Shown here: piece by piece, positions 1-8,018 of the stretch
Position numbering within the stretch: position 1 is the stretch's first letter
Layout: every line of letters starts with the position of its first letter
Assembly (NCBI GenBank): GCA_944320495.1
Contig: CALUHR010000005.1
Coordinates: 248,001-312,000, forward strand
DNA from: Candidatus Methanomethylophilaceae archaeon
GTDB taxonomy: Archaea; Thermoplasmatota; Thermoplasmata; Methanomassiliicoccales; Methanomethylophilaceae
Direction of reading: 5' to 3'
DNA: 64,000 bases
Program-made: the position numbers and the translations under genes
The notes under the pieces: generated by a model
The model's database searches: none
What the model was told of the DNA's origin: nothing
Seen by the model: only the letters and a program-made list of their open reading frames with translations

Positions 1-2
1 TC

Positions 3-1121
3 GAGGAGGCCGACGAGCGGTACACCCGCGCCCTGGCCTCCATGTACGGCCAGAGATACGAGGAAACGAGGGAGATCCTCACCCGCAAGTCCATGTTCCT
101 CGCATCCCCCAAGCCGAAGGTCCAGAGCTACGAGGAGATGCAGGCCGTCAAGGTGGCCAAGGAGATCTACCGCAAGGCGTCCACCCTCAGGGACCTCAAA
201 CAGCTCCGCAAGGAGGTGGAGGCCTACGGCACGATGGTGGGCACCCAGGAGTACGGCGAGAGGATGCTCGAGAACGGGCTGTCCAACGACGTCTCCCGCA
301 CCGTCTTCAAGAAGAGGGCGGCCAAGGGACTCACGAACAACTACGAGTCCATCAAGGCCATGAGGGAGGGCCGTCTGAACGACGGACTCGACGAGCAGCA
401 GCGTAGGATGGAGAGGATGGCCAGACTCATCCTCATGGCGAACGAGTTCGACGACGCGGAGAGAGGCTACCCCGAGGAACCCGACGTCGGAAGGCTCAGA
501 CGCGCCAGCGGTGCCCCGGCGACGGTACCCGTCGCCAATCCCGAACCCATAAGGGCCGTGGCCAACGACGACTACGAGGAACCCGACGAGGGCATCGACA
601 TGGGCATCCTTGACCTCATCACCACCTACTCGGACGGATTCGAGGAGGAGGAAGAGGAGGAATCTGAGGAGACTCCCGCCGACGTCCCCGAGGGACCCGA
701 GCCGGAGGAACCGCTCCGCATAGCCCCGGTCGCCAGCTCGATGGAGGATGTCCTTAACTCGATCCCGAAGGAGACGCCCAAGGAGTACATCGCACCCGCA
801 GCCAGCTCGATGGAGGACGTTCTGAAATCCATCCCGAGGACCGAGCCCGAGAGGGAGATGATCGGCCCGATCTCCGAGGCCGACCGCACCCGCATCGACG
901 CCCTCCGCGGACAGCGTGTCGAGCGTCTTCCCCCGGTCAGCAGCAGCATCGAGGACATCCTGGACGTCATGGATAGGATAGACGCCCTGGACCGCTCCGA
1001 CGCCGAGGACGACTACATCAAGTGGATGCTCAGGCAGAACCTCGAGAAGGGCCGCACCGAGCAGATCGACAGCGAGGAGGACGGCGGCGTCGTCATCATA
1101 AGGCAGGAGGGATCCGAATGA
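3..1121 (+). CDS. Acidic coiled protein, 5' end outside window
   Basis: The frame is open to the window edge, so the gene probably starts upstream; an internal ATG lies at 42. The visible part (about 372 residues) has a charged helical N-terminal half and a disordered acidic second half with a run of Glu near residues 200-215 (counted from the ATG at 42). A short motif is repeated three times in the second half: SSMEDVLNSIP, SSMEDVLKSIP and SSIEDILDVMD. No family recognised. It overlaps the next gene by four bases (ATGA at 1118), so it heads or continues an operon with the ATPase at 1782. The repeated motif could be a docking peptide; that is inference. Confidence 0.75.
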   Translation, partial: EEADERYTRALASMYGQRYEETREILTRKSMFLASPKPKVQSYEEMQAVKVAKEIYRKASTLRDLKQLRKEVEAYGTMVGTQEYGERMLENGLSNDVSRTVFKKRAAKGLTNNYESIKAMREGRLNDGLDEQQRRMERMARLILMANEFDDAERGYPEEPDVGRLRRASGAPATVPVANPEPIRAVANDDYEEPDEGIDMGILDLITTYSDGFEEEEEEESEETPADVPEGPEPEEPLRIAPVASSMEDVLNSIPKETPKEYIAPAASSMEDVLKSIPRTEPEREMIGPISEADRTRIDALRGQRVERLPPVSSSIEDILDVMDRIDALDRSDAEDDYIKWMLRQNLEKGRTEQIDSEEDGGVVIIRQEGSE

Positions 1122-1552
1122 GCAACCTGTTCATCCAGGTCACCCCGGACGCCCTCAACGCCTACAACGACCTGAGGTACTACTACTCCGTCGGCGACTA
1201 CAACGCCACCTACCTCCGCGTCTTCGAGACCTATCTCAGCCCCCTGTTCAAGGAGGACTTCCTCGTGAAGGACAAGCTCTACGAGGAGGTCTCCCGCCTC
1301 TATCCCCTGCCGGACGAGGACGACGACTGCCAGTACATCTCCGCCAGGGCCTACCTGCTCTACATGAGGGCGTACGAGAAGATCATGCGCCAGAAGGGCA
1401 TCATCGGCGGATGGGACGACGGCGAGGCCGTGGCCGAGCAGACCGACATGAGGGTCATCGACCCGATGGTGGAGTACAGGAGGCGATGCCGATGGACTAC
1501 CACACCAACATGGTCGGATACGTCGGCAGGCTCCGCATCGTCAGCCCCATAA
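1118..1552 (+). CDS. Small hypothetical protein in ATPase operon
   Basis: 144 residues, starting at the ATG that overlaps the preceding stop (ATGA). The first about 122 residues have natural composition, rich in Tyr, Asp and Leu and predicted helical (for example ARAYLLYMRAYEKIM). The last about 20 residues lie in the region where the next gene has already begun in another frame and look like shadow sequence. No family recognised. It probably forms one transcriptional unit with its neighbours at 3 and 1492. Confidence 0.65.
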   Translation: MSNLFIQVTPDALNAYNDLRYYYSVGDYNATYLRVFETYLSPLFKEDFLVKDKLYEEVSRLYPLPDEDDDCQYISARAYLLYMRAYEKIMRQKGIIGGWDDGEAVAEQTDMRVIDPMVEYRRRCRWTTTPTWSDTSAGSASSAP

Positions 1553-2061
1553 GGCTCGACATGTCCGTCGACGGCAACGGCCTCTGCCGTGTCCTCGAAC
1601 CCGACATGCGCCTTGACGGCATCGGCACCTGCCCGGACGAGGCCCTCAACGAGTTCATGGGCGAGGTCCTCTTCGCCTGGGACGCCTTCGTTAAGGATGA
1701 TATCGGCAAGTTGGATGACTCTGCCAAAGAACTCCGCTCGTGGCTTCTCTCCCACTTCGAGGAGATCGGGGGTGAGAGCCGATGGAGGACGTGGAGGCGT
1801 GGGAATGGCACGAGCAGCACCGTCTCGGAAGGAAGATCATCGGCGACATCTACGTCGAGGACGCCTTCGATCCCGATTCCGATGGGCCGGAGGACGACGA
1901 CATCGACTTCGAGGATGACGTCCTCGGATTCGATCCCGAAACAGCCGAGCAGCAGCAGGACGAGGTACCTGTCCCCGAGTGGATCAACTCCGCCATCGAC
2001 GTGGACAAGCTCATGTCGGACATCTTCCGCCCCGGCACCAACCACGTCACCGACGGGATGA
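1492..2061 (+). CDS. Hypothetical protein, 3' end overlaps ATPase gene
   Basis: The ATG at 1492 has AGGAGG eight bases upstream; another in-frame ATG is at 1486. About 97 residues (MDYHTNMVGYVG to LLSHFEEIGG) have normal composition. Beyond 1782, where the ATPase gene begins, this frame stays open for another 280 bases but translates to a Ser/Thr/Pro/Arg-rich string typical of a shadow frame. The functional protein may therefore be only the N-terminal part, or the gene has lost its stop, or a frameshift joins it to the ATPase. No family recognised. Confidence 0.5.
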   Translation: MDYHTNMVGYVGRLRIVSPIRLDMSVDGNGLCRVLEPDMRLDGIGTCPDEALNEFMGEVLFAWDAFVKDDIGKLDDSAKELRSWLLSHFEEIGGESRWRTWRRGNGTSSTVSEGRSSATSTSRTPSIPIPMGRRTTTSTSRMTSSDSIPKQPSSSRTRYLSPSGSTPPSTWTSSCRTSSAPAPTTSPTG

Positions 2062-3506
2062 GGGGCGGAGGCAAGACCCATCAGGCCGTCGCCTACACCG
2101 AATACATGGTGGAGGGCCGCTTCAAGGGGATGCCACGCGTCATCATGCTCACCAACATCATCTTCGTCAAGAGGGTGAGCTTCGAGGGCGACCTCGAGGA
2201 TCAGTTCGTCATGGAGGACCCGCCCGGCGTCCACCACGTCACCAGCATGGAGCAGATGTTCCGCATACAGACGAAGATGATGAGGCGCTACGGCAGGGAG
2301 GGCGTGATGTTCATGCTCGTGCTCGACGAGGCGCAGAACTTCCTGTTGGCGGACGAGTACCAGCAGGACACCTCCATCGCCTTCATCAAGTTCTACGGGA
2401 CCACCAGGAAGTTCAACACCTGCATCTGGCTCCTGACCCCTTCGATCAACAACCTCCCTCCCAGGGCCAGGAACTTCCTCGATGCGGACCCCGCCGGCTA
2501 CGTCTCCTGCCAGTGGAGGAAGAACAAGCAGCTCGCCGCCCAGTACATCGCGGCCAACCACATAGAGAACGCCGATGTCCGCGAGTTCACCACCATGAAG
2601 ATGGGTGCCAACATGGCCCCCGTCTGGTTCAGGATAACCACGACACCGTGGACGCGCCCCCTTGAGGAGTTGGGAATAGGCGAGTACGGCTACGACCATC
2701 TCGCCAACGCCGACTTCAAGGTCAGCATCGACGACAACAACCCCTTCGACTTCAAGGCGTTCATGGAGGCGACCTCGGACATGCCCTCCTACCGCATGGC
2801 GACGGTCATGCAGGAGTTCTTCGACAGGATGGACGGCAAGTCCGCCGACCCGGACGCGCCCCCCGAGGACGACCCCAAGGCCGAGAGGACGGCAGAGATC
2901 CTCAGGATGAGGGAAATCGGCCTGACCTTCGATCAGATAGAGTTCGTCACGGGGGTGGCGGCATCGACCTGCCGCTATTGGATCAACAGATACGGCTCCG
3001 CAAATCCGGCCGCACAAGCGGCCGACAGTCCCAAGGGGGCGGGGGGCGGAGACCCCGCCCAACCCAAGCGCGGGAACCGCTCTAGGAATACTCCTAGAGT
3101 GGGTTCCCGCGCGGGTAAGAAGGGGCTGAAAACACCTCCGAAAAGGCTGAAGAGGGACTCTGCTCTAGAAAAGCTAGAGTTGCTGAAAAATGACACAGCC
3201 AGATCTTTGAGCAGCAGCAACGCAACCACCCCGTTTTCGCGCCCTTATATGTATAATCCTAGAGAGGGGGAGGAGGACGGGGGGTCTCGCGGAAAGTTGC
3301 CGATTGACCCCCAACCGGTTGGCGGACGGTTGGCAGCCGAGACACCCCTAGAGGGGGAGGATTCGGCTGACCTAAACCATGATGAGGATGAATCGTTCGA
3401 CGACGGGGTATGGGGCTACGGCGAAGATGGGGGATCCGATGACGGGGAACCCTACGACGTCGGGGAGGAATACGAAGAGGCGGAGCGATCTCCGCGGGAA
3501 GAGTGA
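1782..3506 (+). CDS. Zot/HerA/FtsK-like P-loop ATPase with C-terminal HTH
   Basis: 574 residues; start chosen at 1782 because GGGGTGAG lies just upstream. Walker A is GMRGGGKT (residues 92-99), followed by MLTNI (122-126), and Walker B is MFMLVLDEAQ (176-185). The order P-loop, 'TNI', 'DEAQ', then WLLTPSINNLPPRAR resembles Zot-type and other HerA/FtsK-superfamily ATPases that drive DNA packaging, transfer or filamentous-phage assembly; this assignment is by pattern only. Residues about 373-406 form a helix-turn-helix (EIGLTFDQIEFVTGVAASTC). After residue 406 the coding DNA turns into three strong hairpins and a low-complexity extension that ends very acidic. Likely the motor of the element; its substrate is unknown. 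Confidence 0.7.
   Translation: MEDVEAWEWHEQHRLGRKIIGDIYVEDAFDPDSDGPEDDDIDFEDDVLGFDPETAEQQQDEVPVPEWINSAIDVDKLMSDIFRPGTNHVTDGMRGGGKTHQAVAYTEYMVEGRFKGMPRVIMLTNIIFVKRVSFEGDLEDQFVMEDPPGVHHVTSMEQMFRIQTKMMRRYGREGVMFMLVLDEAQNFLLADEYQQDTSIAFIKFYGTTRKFNTCIWLLTPSINNLPPRARNFLDADPAGYVSCQWRKNKQLAAQYIAANHIENADVREFTTMKMGANMAPVWFRITTTPWTRPLEELGIGEYGYDHLANADFKVSIDDNNPFDFKAFMEATSDMPSYRMATVMQEFFDRMDGKSADPDAPPEDDPKAERTAEILRMREIGLTFDQIEFVTGVAASTCRYWINRYGSANPAAQAADSPKGAGGGDPAQPKRGNRSRNTPRVGSRAGKKGLKTPPKRLKRDSALEKLELLKNDTARSLSSSNATTPFSRPYMYNPREGEEDGGSRGKLPIDPQPVGGRLAAETPLEGEDSADLNHDEDESFDDGVWGYGEDGGSDDGEPYDVGEEYEEAERSPREE
3007..3112. repeat. Three consecutive inverted repeats inside ATPase gene
   Basis: Three perfect or near-perfect hairpins follow directly after the HTH codons: 3007-3013/3018-3024 (CGGCCGC, 4-nt loop), 3037-3044/3053-3060 (GGGCGGGG, 8-nt loop), and 3068-3087/3092-3112, whose arms of 20 and 21 nt (GCGCGGGAACC...CTCTAGGA) differ at only two positions. 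The third carries the rare tetranucleotide CTAG in both arms. More CTAGAG sites follow at about 3163-3179, 3258 and 3351. Such stacked hairpins are unusual within coding sequence. Confidence 0.85.
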
Positions 3507-3509
3507 AAC

Positions 3510-4658
3510 ATGAGGGATGGGAAGATGAGCAACAGCAAACGGAAGGATGACGACCCGCTCTCCTACGGGAGCGTGATGGCCGTGTGGATGGGGAAGTCCT
3601 ACCGCATCCCCGTCGATGCGGACGGATACGTGCCCATGGAGGCCCTGGTCATGCGCTATCAGCAGATGGGGAACAACGGAAGGGACAAGGGAAGGGACTC
3701 GGACATAGTGTTCCCCTCCCATGTCAGGCCGAAGGAGATCGTCAGATGGTGGGCGGACCCGTCCTCGTGCGACATCGAGGGCATCGACACCCGCGACTCC
3801 AAGGTGTACGACGTCTCCGGCCTGAAGGGAAGGCGCATGAAGGCCGCCCAGAGGAAGATCGGGATAGTCACCCCTTCCGCCGACGAACAGAGACGCATAC
3901 GCAGGATCCTCTCGGAGGCGTTCACCGCCGCCGAGCTGGACGCCATGACGAGGGAGGGGTCCTTCGTCATCCGCACCCGCCCGAACTGCGGGAGCGTGAT
4001 GGGATACTACCTCAGGAAGGCCGACGGCCAGGAGATCCCCCTCATAACCTTGGAGGAGGGCGTGTCCCCGGACACCGTCGTCCACGAGACCGTCCACCAC
4101 GCAAGGACGTGCAGGAGGTCGGGCAAGTACACCAGGACGGCGTTCCCCATGAAGGGCGGAAGGCTGGACGAGGCGTACTACGGACTGAGCCAGCAGCAGC
4201 GCGACATGATCAACGACGCCGAGGAGACGGAGACGACAGCCGAGGCGACAGCGAGGACCAAGAGGGACCCCTGCCCCACCGGGTATTGGGACAATGTCGG
4301 CGGAAGGGAGGCGTACATCCGCGACAAGACCGCCCTCGCAAGGTCGTGCGGCGGAGGGGACTGCACCCTGAAGGGGGCCAAGGCCGTCAGGACCGTGGAG
4401 AAGCAGTACGACAAGCTGGACATCGCGATGGCGTCTATCATGGCTGACGTCCCCGCGAAGGAGTCCGCCGCGAGGATCGCCAAGGGTTCCGCGTCCGGTA
4501 GGCCGAAGACGAAGACGGCAGCAACAGCGAAATCCAAGAGCCAGACTCCGAAGAAGACCACGAAGGCAAAGAGCCAGACATCCAAAACCAAGGGGAAAGG
4601 GACGAGGCGACCCCTCTCCCTTTCCAAGGTTCCGTTCCTTAAACCGCTTGGCCCCTGA
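3510..4658 (+). CDS. HExxH metallopeptidase-like protein with shared SDIxGID module
   Basis: 382 residues (an alternative start is the ATG at 3525). N-terminal module: YRIPVDADGYVPMEAL (31-46) then VRWWADPSSCDIEGIDT (78-94), shared with the proteins at 8622, 23401 and 25683. Residues 191-197 read VHETVHH, an HExxH zinc-protease signature, and an acidic stretch EETETTAEAT at 238-249 could give the third ligand. The C-terminal part is a degenerate version of the Lys/Ser/Thr tail of the downstream cluster and reaches KGKGTRR, but instead of a stop continues for 15 more residues. Role is inference: a protease processing element proteins or acting on the host. The gene sits 3 nt behind the ATPase gene. 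Confidence 0.65.
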   Translation: MRDGKMSNSKRKDDDPLSYGSVMAVWMGKSYRIPVDADGYVPMEALVMRYQQMGNNGRDKGRDSDIVFPSHVRPKEIVRWWADPSSCDIEGIDTRDSKVYDVSGLKGRRMKAAQRKIGIVTPSADEQRRIRRILSEAFTAAELDAMTREGSFVIRTRPNCGSVMGYYLRKADGQEIPLITLEEGVSPDTVVHETVHHARTCRRSGKYTRTAFPMKGGRLDEAYYGLSQQQRDMINDAEETETTAEATARTKRDPCPTGYWDNVGGREAYIRDKTALARSCGGGDCTLKGAKAVRTVEKQYDKLDIAMASIMADVPAKESAARIAKGSASGRPKTKTAATAKSKSQTPKKTTKAKSQTSKTKGKGTRRPLSLSKVPFLKPLGP

Positions 4659-4959
4659 AGCGACCTTATACTCCCGATCCGATGTTCTTCCGCCTACGAC
4701 GTCGCTCACCTCGGACGTCTCCCCGCGGGCACCATCGGTCTGTCATTCCTCTTATGGTCTCCTTGCCCCGCGGGGCGGGCTTTCTGACGATTCTTCGGAC
4801 ATCCCACGCGGTTCCTCCCATTCGGTTCATAAACGGTTCGCATCCCATCGTCCCGTTGCACCTCACCCCCGATAACATCCCCTTCCGATGTCAGCACATG
4901 TCTCACCTCGGACCGACTGCCAGGCTCACCGTTTCTTTGACCACCCCGGAGGCCGGCGC
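4659..4959. other. 301-bp intergenic region with promoter
   Basis: No convincing gene. A GCCCCGCGGGGC palindrome followed by a short T-containing stretch near 4765-4785 may end the upstream operon. The shared promoter-like motif CGGTTCATAAACGGTTC lies at 4823. Confidence 0.5.
4823..4843 (+). promoter_or_regulatory. CGGTTC-ATAAA-CGGTTC promoter/operator, copy 1
   Basis: CGGTTCATAAACGGTTCGCAT. A TATA-like core sits between two direct CGGTTC repeats spaced 11 bp, one helical turn. Near-identical copies occur at 6848 and 27171. It precedes the gene at 4960. Confidence 0.5.
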
Positions 4960-5640
4960 ATGAGATCCATGAGGGTGACACTCCCCCAGGCGCTCCGCAG
5001 GCAGCGCCCCTGGGGTTTCTCCGATCCCTCCGTGGTCATGGTGGACCTCACCGGCCACGTGTCCCTCGAATCCCCCGTCGGCTCCCCCTACGGGGTCGGC
5101 GACGAGCTCTCCGACGGGAGGTTCGACTGCGGGATGTTCTCCAAGATGGGTTCCCTCCACGAGAGGGTCGCCTACCTCCACGGCTGTGGGTACTCCGCCG
5201 TCCCCGCGGGCGACGGGTTCGCCGTCCGCTTCGAGGACGACGCCCCGTCCGTCGATTCCGAGGATGAAGTCCGCACCGTAGTCTACGAGTGGGAGACCCG
5301 CAGGCAGAGGCTGCCCACGGAGTCGATCTCCGGATGCCCGTTCAAACTCTGCCCAGATGCCAGGGTCGCCTACGCCATCGTGGAGTACGAGGGGGACCAT
5401 CCGCACATGTCCCTGGCCGCAGAGTACGTCGCGTCGATGGACGCGGTGGACGGGAGGAACTCCTACTCCCCGTCCGAGATGTCCGACGCGATAGATTCCG
5501 TCAGGGCGGTGTCCGATGCCGACTCCCATTTCATGGCCACCGCCGCGATGGACGTGGCCGACGCGTCCGAGAGGATCCTCGACGAGACCAAGGGCGACTA
5601 CCTCGCGAAGCTCTCCGAGAAGATGCGCAGATTCGTGTGA
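4960..5640 (+). CDS. Hypothetical protein
   Basis: 226 residues; start at ATG 4960 with GGAGG ten bases upstream (an upstream in-frame ATG at 4888 has no such site). Mixed alpha/beta composition; ends in a helical segment (ATAAMDVADASERILDETKGDYLAKLSEKM). Two cysteines lie in SISGCPFKLCPDAR at about residue 130, too few for a zinc site. No family recognised and no tail of the 8.6-22 kb type. Likely transcribed from the CGGTTC promoter at 4823. Confidence 0.65.
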   Translation: MRSMRVTLPQALRRQRPWGFSDPSVVMVDLTGHVSLESPVGSPYGVGDELSDGRFDCGMFSKMGSLHERVAYLHGCGYSAVPAGDGFAVRFEDDAPSVDSEDEVRTVVYEWETRRQRLPTESISGCPFKLCPDARVAYAIVEYEGDHPHMSLAAEYVASMDAVDGRNSYSPSEMSDAIDSVRAVSDADSHFMATAAMDVADASERILDETKGDYLAKLSEKMRRFV

Positions 5641-5851
5641 GTCTGGCACATCGCCCTTCCCAAAACCTCTTGACCTTCTCCAAACGCTTGAACGGTTATC
5701 CCGCCCCCGTATCCCGAACTTCTCTAGAAGGCATGCCTCCTGCCCTTCGGCGATTGCGGATCAGTTGACCGAACACGTTAAAGACCCGTTCGGAGGCAGA
5801 TGCGGCGATCTCCGGATCGGAACTCTCCGAACCTGAGATCGGAGTGATAGA

Positions 5852-6313
5852 ATGCTCGGATGGAGAGGTAAGAGAAAGCCCACCCCGGAAAACGGAAGGA
5901 CAGACGCCCAATCAAACAACATACGTCCACCCTTCCCCAAAGCATCCAGGGACGGCAGATTCTCGAAAGCCGCATGGGGACTTAATGATTCCGTTCACAG
6001 GTTTATCATGGGGTCTTCGCTTAGTGACGTAATCCAGAATGATGACGTCCTATGCAAGGAGCTGGAAAACATGATCTATGGGTGGAGAACTCTTGATGAA
6101 CTGGTCATCCAGCTCATTTTCTTCCTCAGAGGGCTGGGACCCAGCAACATGTGTCGCGATGTCACATTGAACGCACTCCGCATCATGGCCGATCAGAGTT
6201 TTATCGAATTGGACGAGAGTGGATTGTATGAAACCCTCACCCAACTGGACCATCATCTCATAACCGAATCGGAGGCCTTGGATCTCATCCCGAGGTTCAT
6301 CAGGATCCTCTGA
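5852..6313 (+). CDS. Small helical protein, unknown
   Basis: 153 residues, with GGAGTGAT directly before ATG 5852. The first 50 residues are basic and unstructured; the rest is helical and hydrophobic-patterned (NMIYGWRTLDELVIQLIFFLRGLG; LIPRFIRIL at the end). Base composition is lower in GC than neighbours. An internal ATG at 6008 is an alternative start. A TATA-like TTAAAG near 5774 could drive it. No family recognised. Confidence 0.55.
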   Translation: MLGWRGKRKPTPENGRTDAQSNNIRPPFPKASRDGRFSKAAWGLNDSVHRFIMGSSLSDVIQNDDVLCKELENMIYGWRTLDELVIQLIFFLRGLGPSNMCRDVTLNALRIMADQSFIELDESGLYETLTQLDHHLITESEALDLIPRFIRIL

Positions 6314-6357
6314 AACACTTGACGACGGGACGACCCCACCCGTCCCGTCACCAGAGT

Positions 6358-6711
6358 TCAGAGTTCGTTCCCGTGAAGAACCCAATCTACATGTCTGCGG
6401 ATTTCGTCGATGCGTGCGAACACGCGATGTCTCTCGCGGAACCGTCTCTGGCGTTCCACCCTTCTGGAATACTCTATCCAGTCACACGGACTGAAAGGGC
6501 TGTAACTGCGTCTGCCCTCTTCGAAGTCGCGGATTTCGTACTGGTACACCGCCGCCTCCCTGGCCGAATCCCTGTACCATTTCGGGACTTCCCAGACATA
6601 GGGGGTCCACATCATGTACCCACGTTTCTGGTAGAATCTCATCCTCGGACAGGAACAGCGATGGCTGCATAGCCTATGCAGTATCGCCCCGATGGAATTG
6701 CCATCCTCCAT
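6358..6711 (-). CDS. Small basic, aromatic-rich protein
   Basis: 117 residues on the minus strand. The start at 6711 was chosen because a TATA box (TTATATAGG) lies about 27 bp upstream, which fits a leaderless transcript. Rich in Arg, Tyr and Trp (YMMWTPYVWEVPKWYRDSA; FRERHRVFARIDEIRRHVDW), with three Cys near the N-terminus (LCSHRCSCP). The only minus-strand gene before 28 kb in this element. No family recognised; nucleic-acid binding is possible from the charge. Confidence 0.55.
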   Translation of the reverse strand: MEDGNSIGAILHRLCSHRCSCPRMRFYQKRGYMMWTPYVWEVPKWYRDSAREAAVYQYEIRDFEEGRRSYSPFSPCDWIEYSRRVERQRRFRERHRVFARIDEIRRHVDWVLHGNEL

Positions 6712-6732
6712 GATTGAATCAGCCGACGGCAT

Positions 6733-6742
6733 CCTATATAAC
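6733..6742 (-). promoter_or_regulatory. TATA box for gene at 6358-6711
   Basis: Minus-strand TTATATAGG about 27 bp before the start codon, in a GC-rich context. Confidence 0.55.
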
Positions 6743-6847
6743 GGTCCGCCGCGGCCGGCGGACACCTCCGATCTTCGACGTCTGGCTATGTCTCCCGGAG
6801 CGGCCTTCGGGACCCCTATCGGACGGGTTCCGACGCCCTTTCGGGGA

Positions 6848-6868
6848 CGGTTCATAAACGGTTCCCAT
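6848..6868 (+). promoter_or_regulatory. CGGTTC-ATAAA-CGGTTC promoter/operator, copy 2
   Basis: CGGTTCATAAACGGTTCCCAT, matching 4823 and 27171 except for one or two bases. The 6712-7160 interval also holds TATA-like sites at 6973 (CGTATAAGA) and 7064 (GTTATAAGG). No convincing gene lies between this copy and the Fic/Doc gene; only a 34-codon ORF (6876-6980) follows it. Confidence 0.45.
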
Positions 6869-7063
6869 GACATCATGTACGCAGGCCCCGCCCCCGTCTT
6901 CAATGGGTCCGCCGCTCCGCCGCTTCCGGATCGGCGGTTCGGCGGGATCCCGCGGGAATCCAGCGCGTACGCCGTATAAGAAGGTCTTCGGAAGACGGCA
7001 GAAGCGGGACGGCGAGCAAATGTATCGAAATCTCTCCGCCCCGATGCGATGATAGGACGTCCG

Positions 7064-7072
7064 GTTATAAGG
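7064..7072 (+). promoter_or_regulatory. TATA box for Fic/Doc gene
   Basis: GGTTATAAGG about 70-95 bp before the possible starts of the Fic/Doc gene. A six-codon ORF (MTQELF) begins at 7111 between promoter and gene. Confidence 0.4.
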
Positions 7073-7160
7073 ATTGGGACATCCCAAGTTCCAGAGTTGA
7101 CGCATCTCGCCATGACCCAAGAGTTGTTTTAGGACGTTGTCAATCCAACTCGGGGATTGG

Positions 7161-7640
7161 ATGCGCAGAATATCGTTGATTCGCAGAAGGAAGGCGGTGT
7201 CGGAATCCAGACGCTATGATGCCACCACGAGGAGCTGCGTGAACAGGATCATCAGGGACAACATGGTCATCAACGGGTTCCCAGAGGGTGACCCGGAGGT
7301 GGACGGCCCGAGATTCGTTCGCTACGAGGGTGCCATACAGGGGCTGTGCGATGCCCTGATGATGGACTCCGATCCGGTGGCCAGGGCGGCGGTATGCCTG
7401 GATTACATCCTGAACATGCATCCGTTCGTCGATGGGAACAAGCGCACCGGGCTGGCAGTCGCCTCCAGATTCATAACGTCGGCGCACCGCAGACTTCCGC
7501 TCGATGATGAGGACACCTATCTCTTCGTCAGGCGGATAGCGGCCGAAGGGCTGACGAGATACGAGATCGAGGCTTGGCTGCGCGAGAACACGGTCGGCAA
7601 TCCTTCAGCTTCGAGAAGACGTACTGGAAATGGTCCATGA
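7161..7640 (+). CDS. Fic/Doc-family protein
   Basis: 159 residues from ATG 7161; a TTG at 7137 with AGGA upstream would add eight. The signature HPFVDGNKRTG begins at 7419 and matches the Fic motif HPFx(D/E)GN(K/G)R, which transfers AMP or, in Doc, phosphate onto a target such as EF-Tu. Size and all-helical layout fit Doc ('death on curing') rather than the larger Fic proteins with a wHTH. No S/TxxxE(G/N) inhibitory motif and no antitoxin gene is evident next to it. The 3' end runs towards a minus-strand ORF judged to be a shadow. Likely an element-borne toxin or host-modifying enzyme. Confidence 0.8.
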   Translation: MRRISLIRRRKAVSESRRYDATTRSCVNRIIRDNMVINGFPEGDPEVDGPRFVRYEGAIQGLCDALMMDSDPVARAAVCLDYILNMHPFVDGNKRTGLAVASRFITSAHRRLPLDDEDTYLFVRRIAAEGLTRYEIEAWLRENTVGNPSASRRRTGNGP

Positions 7641-7777
7641 TCTCATAGAGCCTTCCGTCTCCCCCTTCGAGGAGAGGGTCCAGTCTGGAAGCGTCCACCG
7701 ACATGTCCCTTCTGCGGATGCTGCGACTCTCTCCGTTCATCGCATTTCGATAGACGGGATCCGTATTTCTCTTTGAC

Positions 7778-7802
7778 GGGACCGCACCGCTTGTGCGGTC
7801 CC
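7778..7802. terminator. Hairpin GGGACCGCAC/GTGCGGTCCC
   Basis: Perfect 10-bp stem with a 5-nt loop, downstream of the Fic/Doc gene. No T-run follows, so it could be a processing or operator site instead. It shares CCGCACAAGCGG (minus strand) with the hairpin at 3007. Confidence 0.45.
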
Positions 7803-7824
7803 AATCCAAAACACTAGAGCGAGC

Positions 7825-7835
7825 GGAATAAATAC
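7825..7835 (+). promoter_or_regulatory. TATA box AATAAATACC
   Basis: GGAATAAATACC followed 13 bp later by CCCAATTACC. The same pair (ATAAATAC then CCAATTACCG) occurs at 26270, just before the MNT gene, suggesting a common promoter type. It would transcribe the genes from 8130 onward. Confidence 0.5.
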
Positions 7836-7980
7836 CATGACCTCCCAATTACCACCGAGGCCCTCGGCGGCACCGGGACCCGACTAAACGCCCCCCACCT
7901 ACCGGATACGTGGAGAGGGGTGCGGGTCTGCCATCGGACCGGAGATCAAAACCGGAGCATCCGGATGAACAGCAACGACC

Positions 7981-8018
7981 AGCAGCCGTGTATGACGCTG
8001 GGATAGGAACAGTGCGGC
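7981..8018 (+). repeat. Direct repeat A1 (partner 8559-8596)
   Basis: Contains TATGACGCTGGGATAGGAAC followed by AGTGCGGC. The partner reads AATGACGCGGGGACAGGAAC followed by AGTGCGGC. Both precede genes on the plus strand; they may be shared leader elements. Confidence 0.5.

Noticed and set aside
1497..3062. Long minus-strand ORF of 521 codons opposite the ATPase, and similar antisense ORFs across the window
   Set aside because: High GC leaves antisense frames open; they are rich in Gly/Arg/Val/His shadow codons and lack starts with ribosome sites.
7528..7848. Minus-strand ORF opposite the Fic/Doc 3' end, as possible antitoxin
   Set aside because: Overlaps coding sequence, low-complexity composition, no ribosome site; start region is a hairpin.
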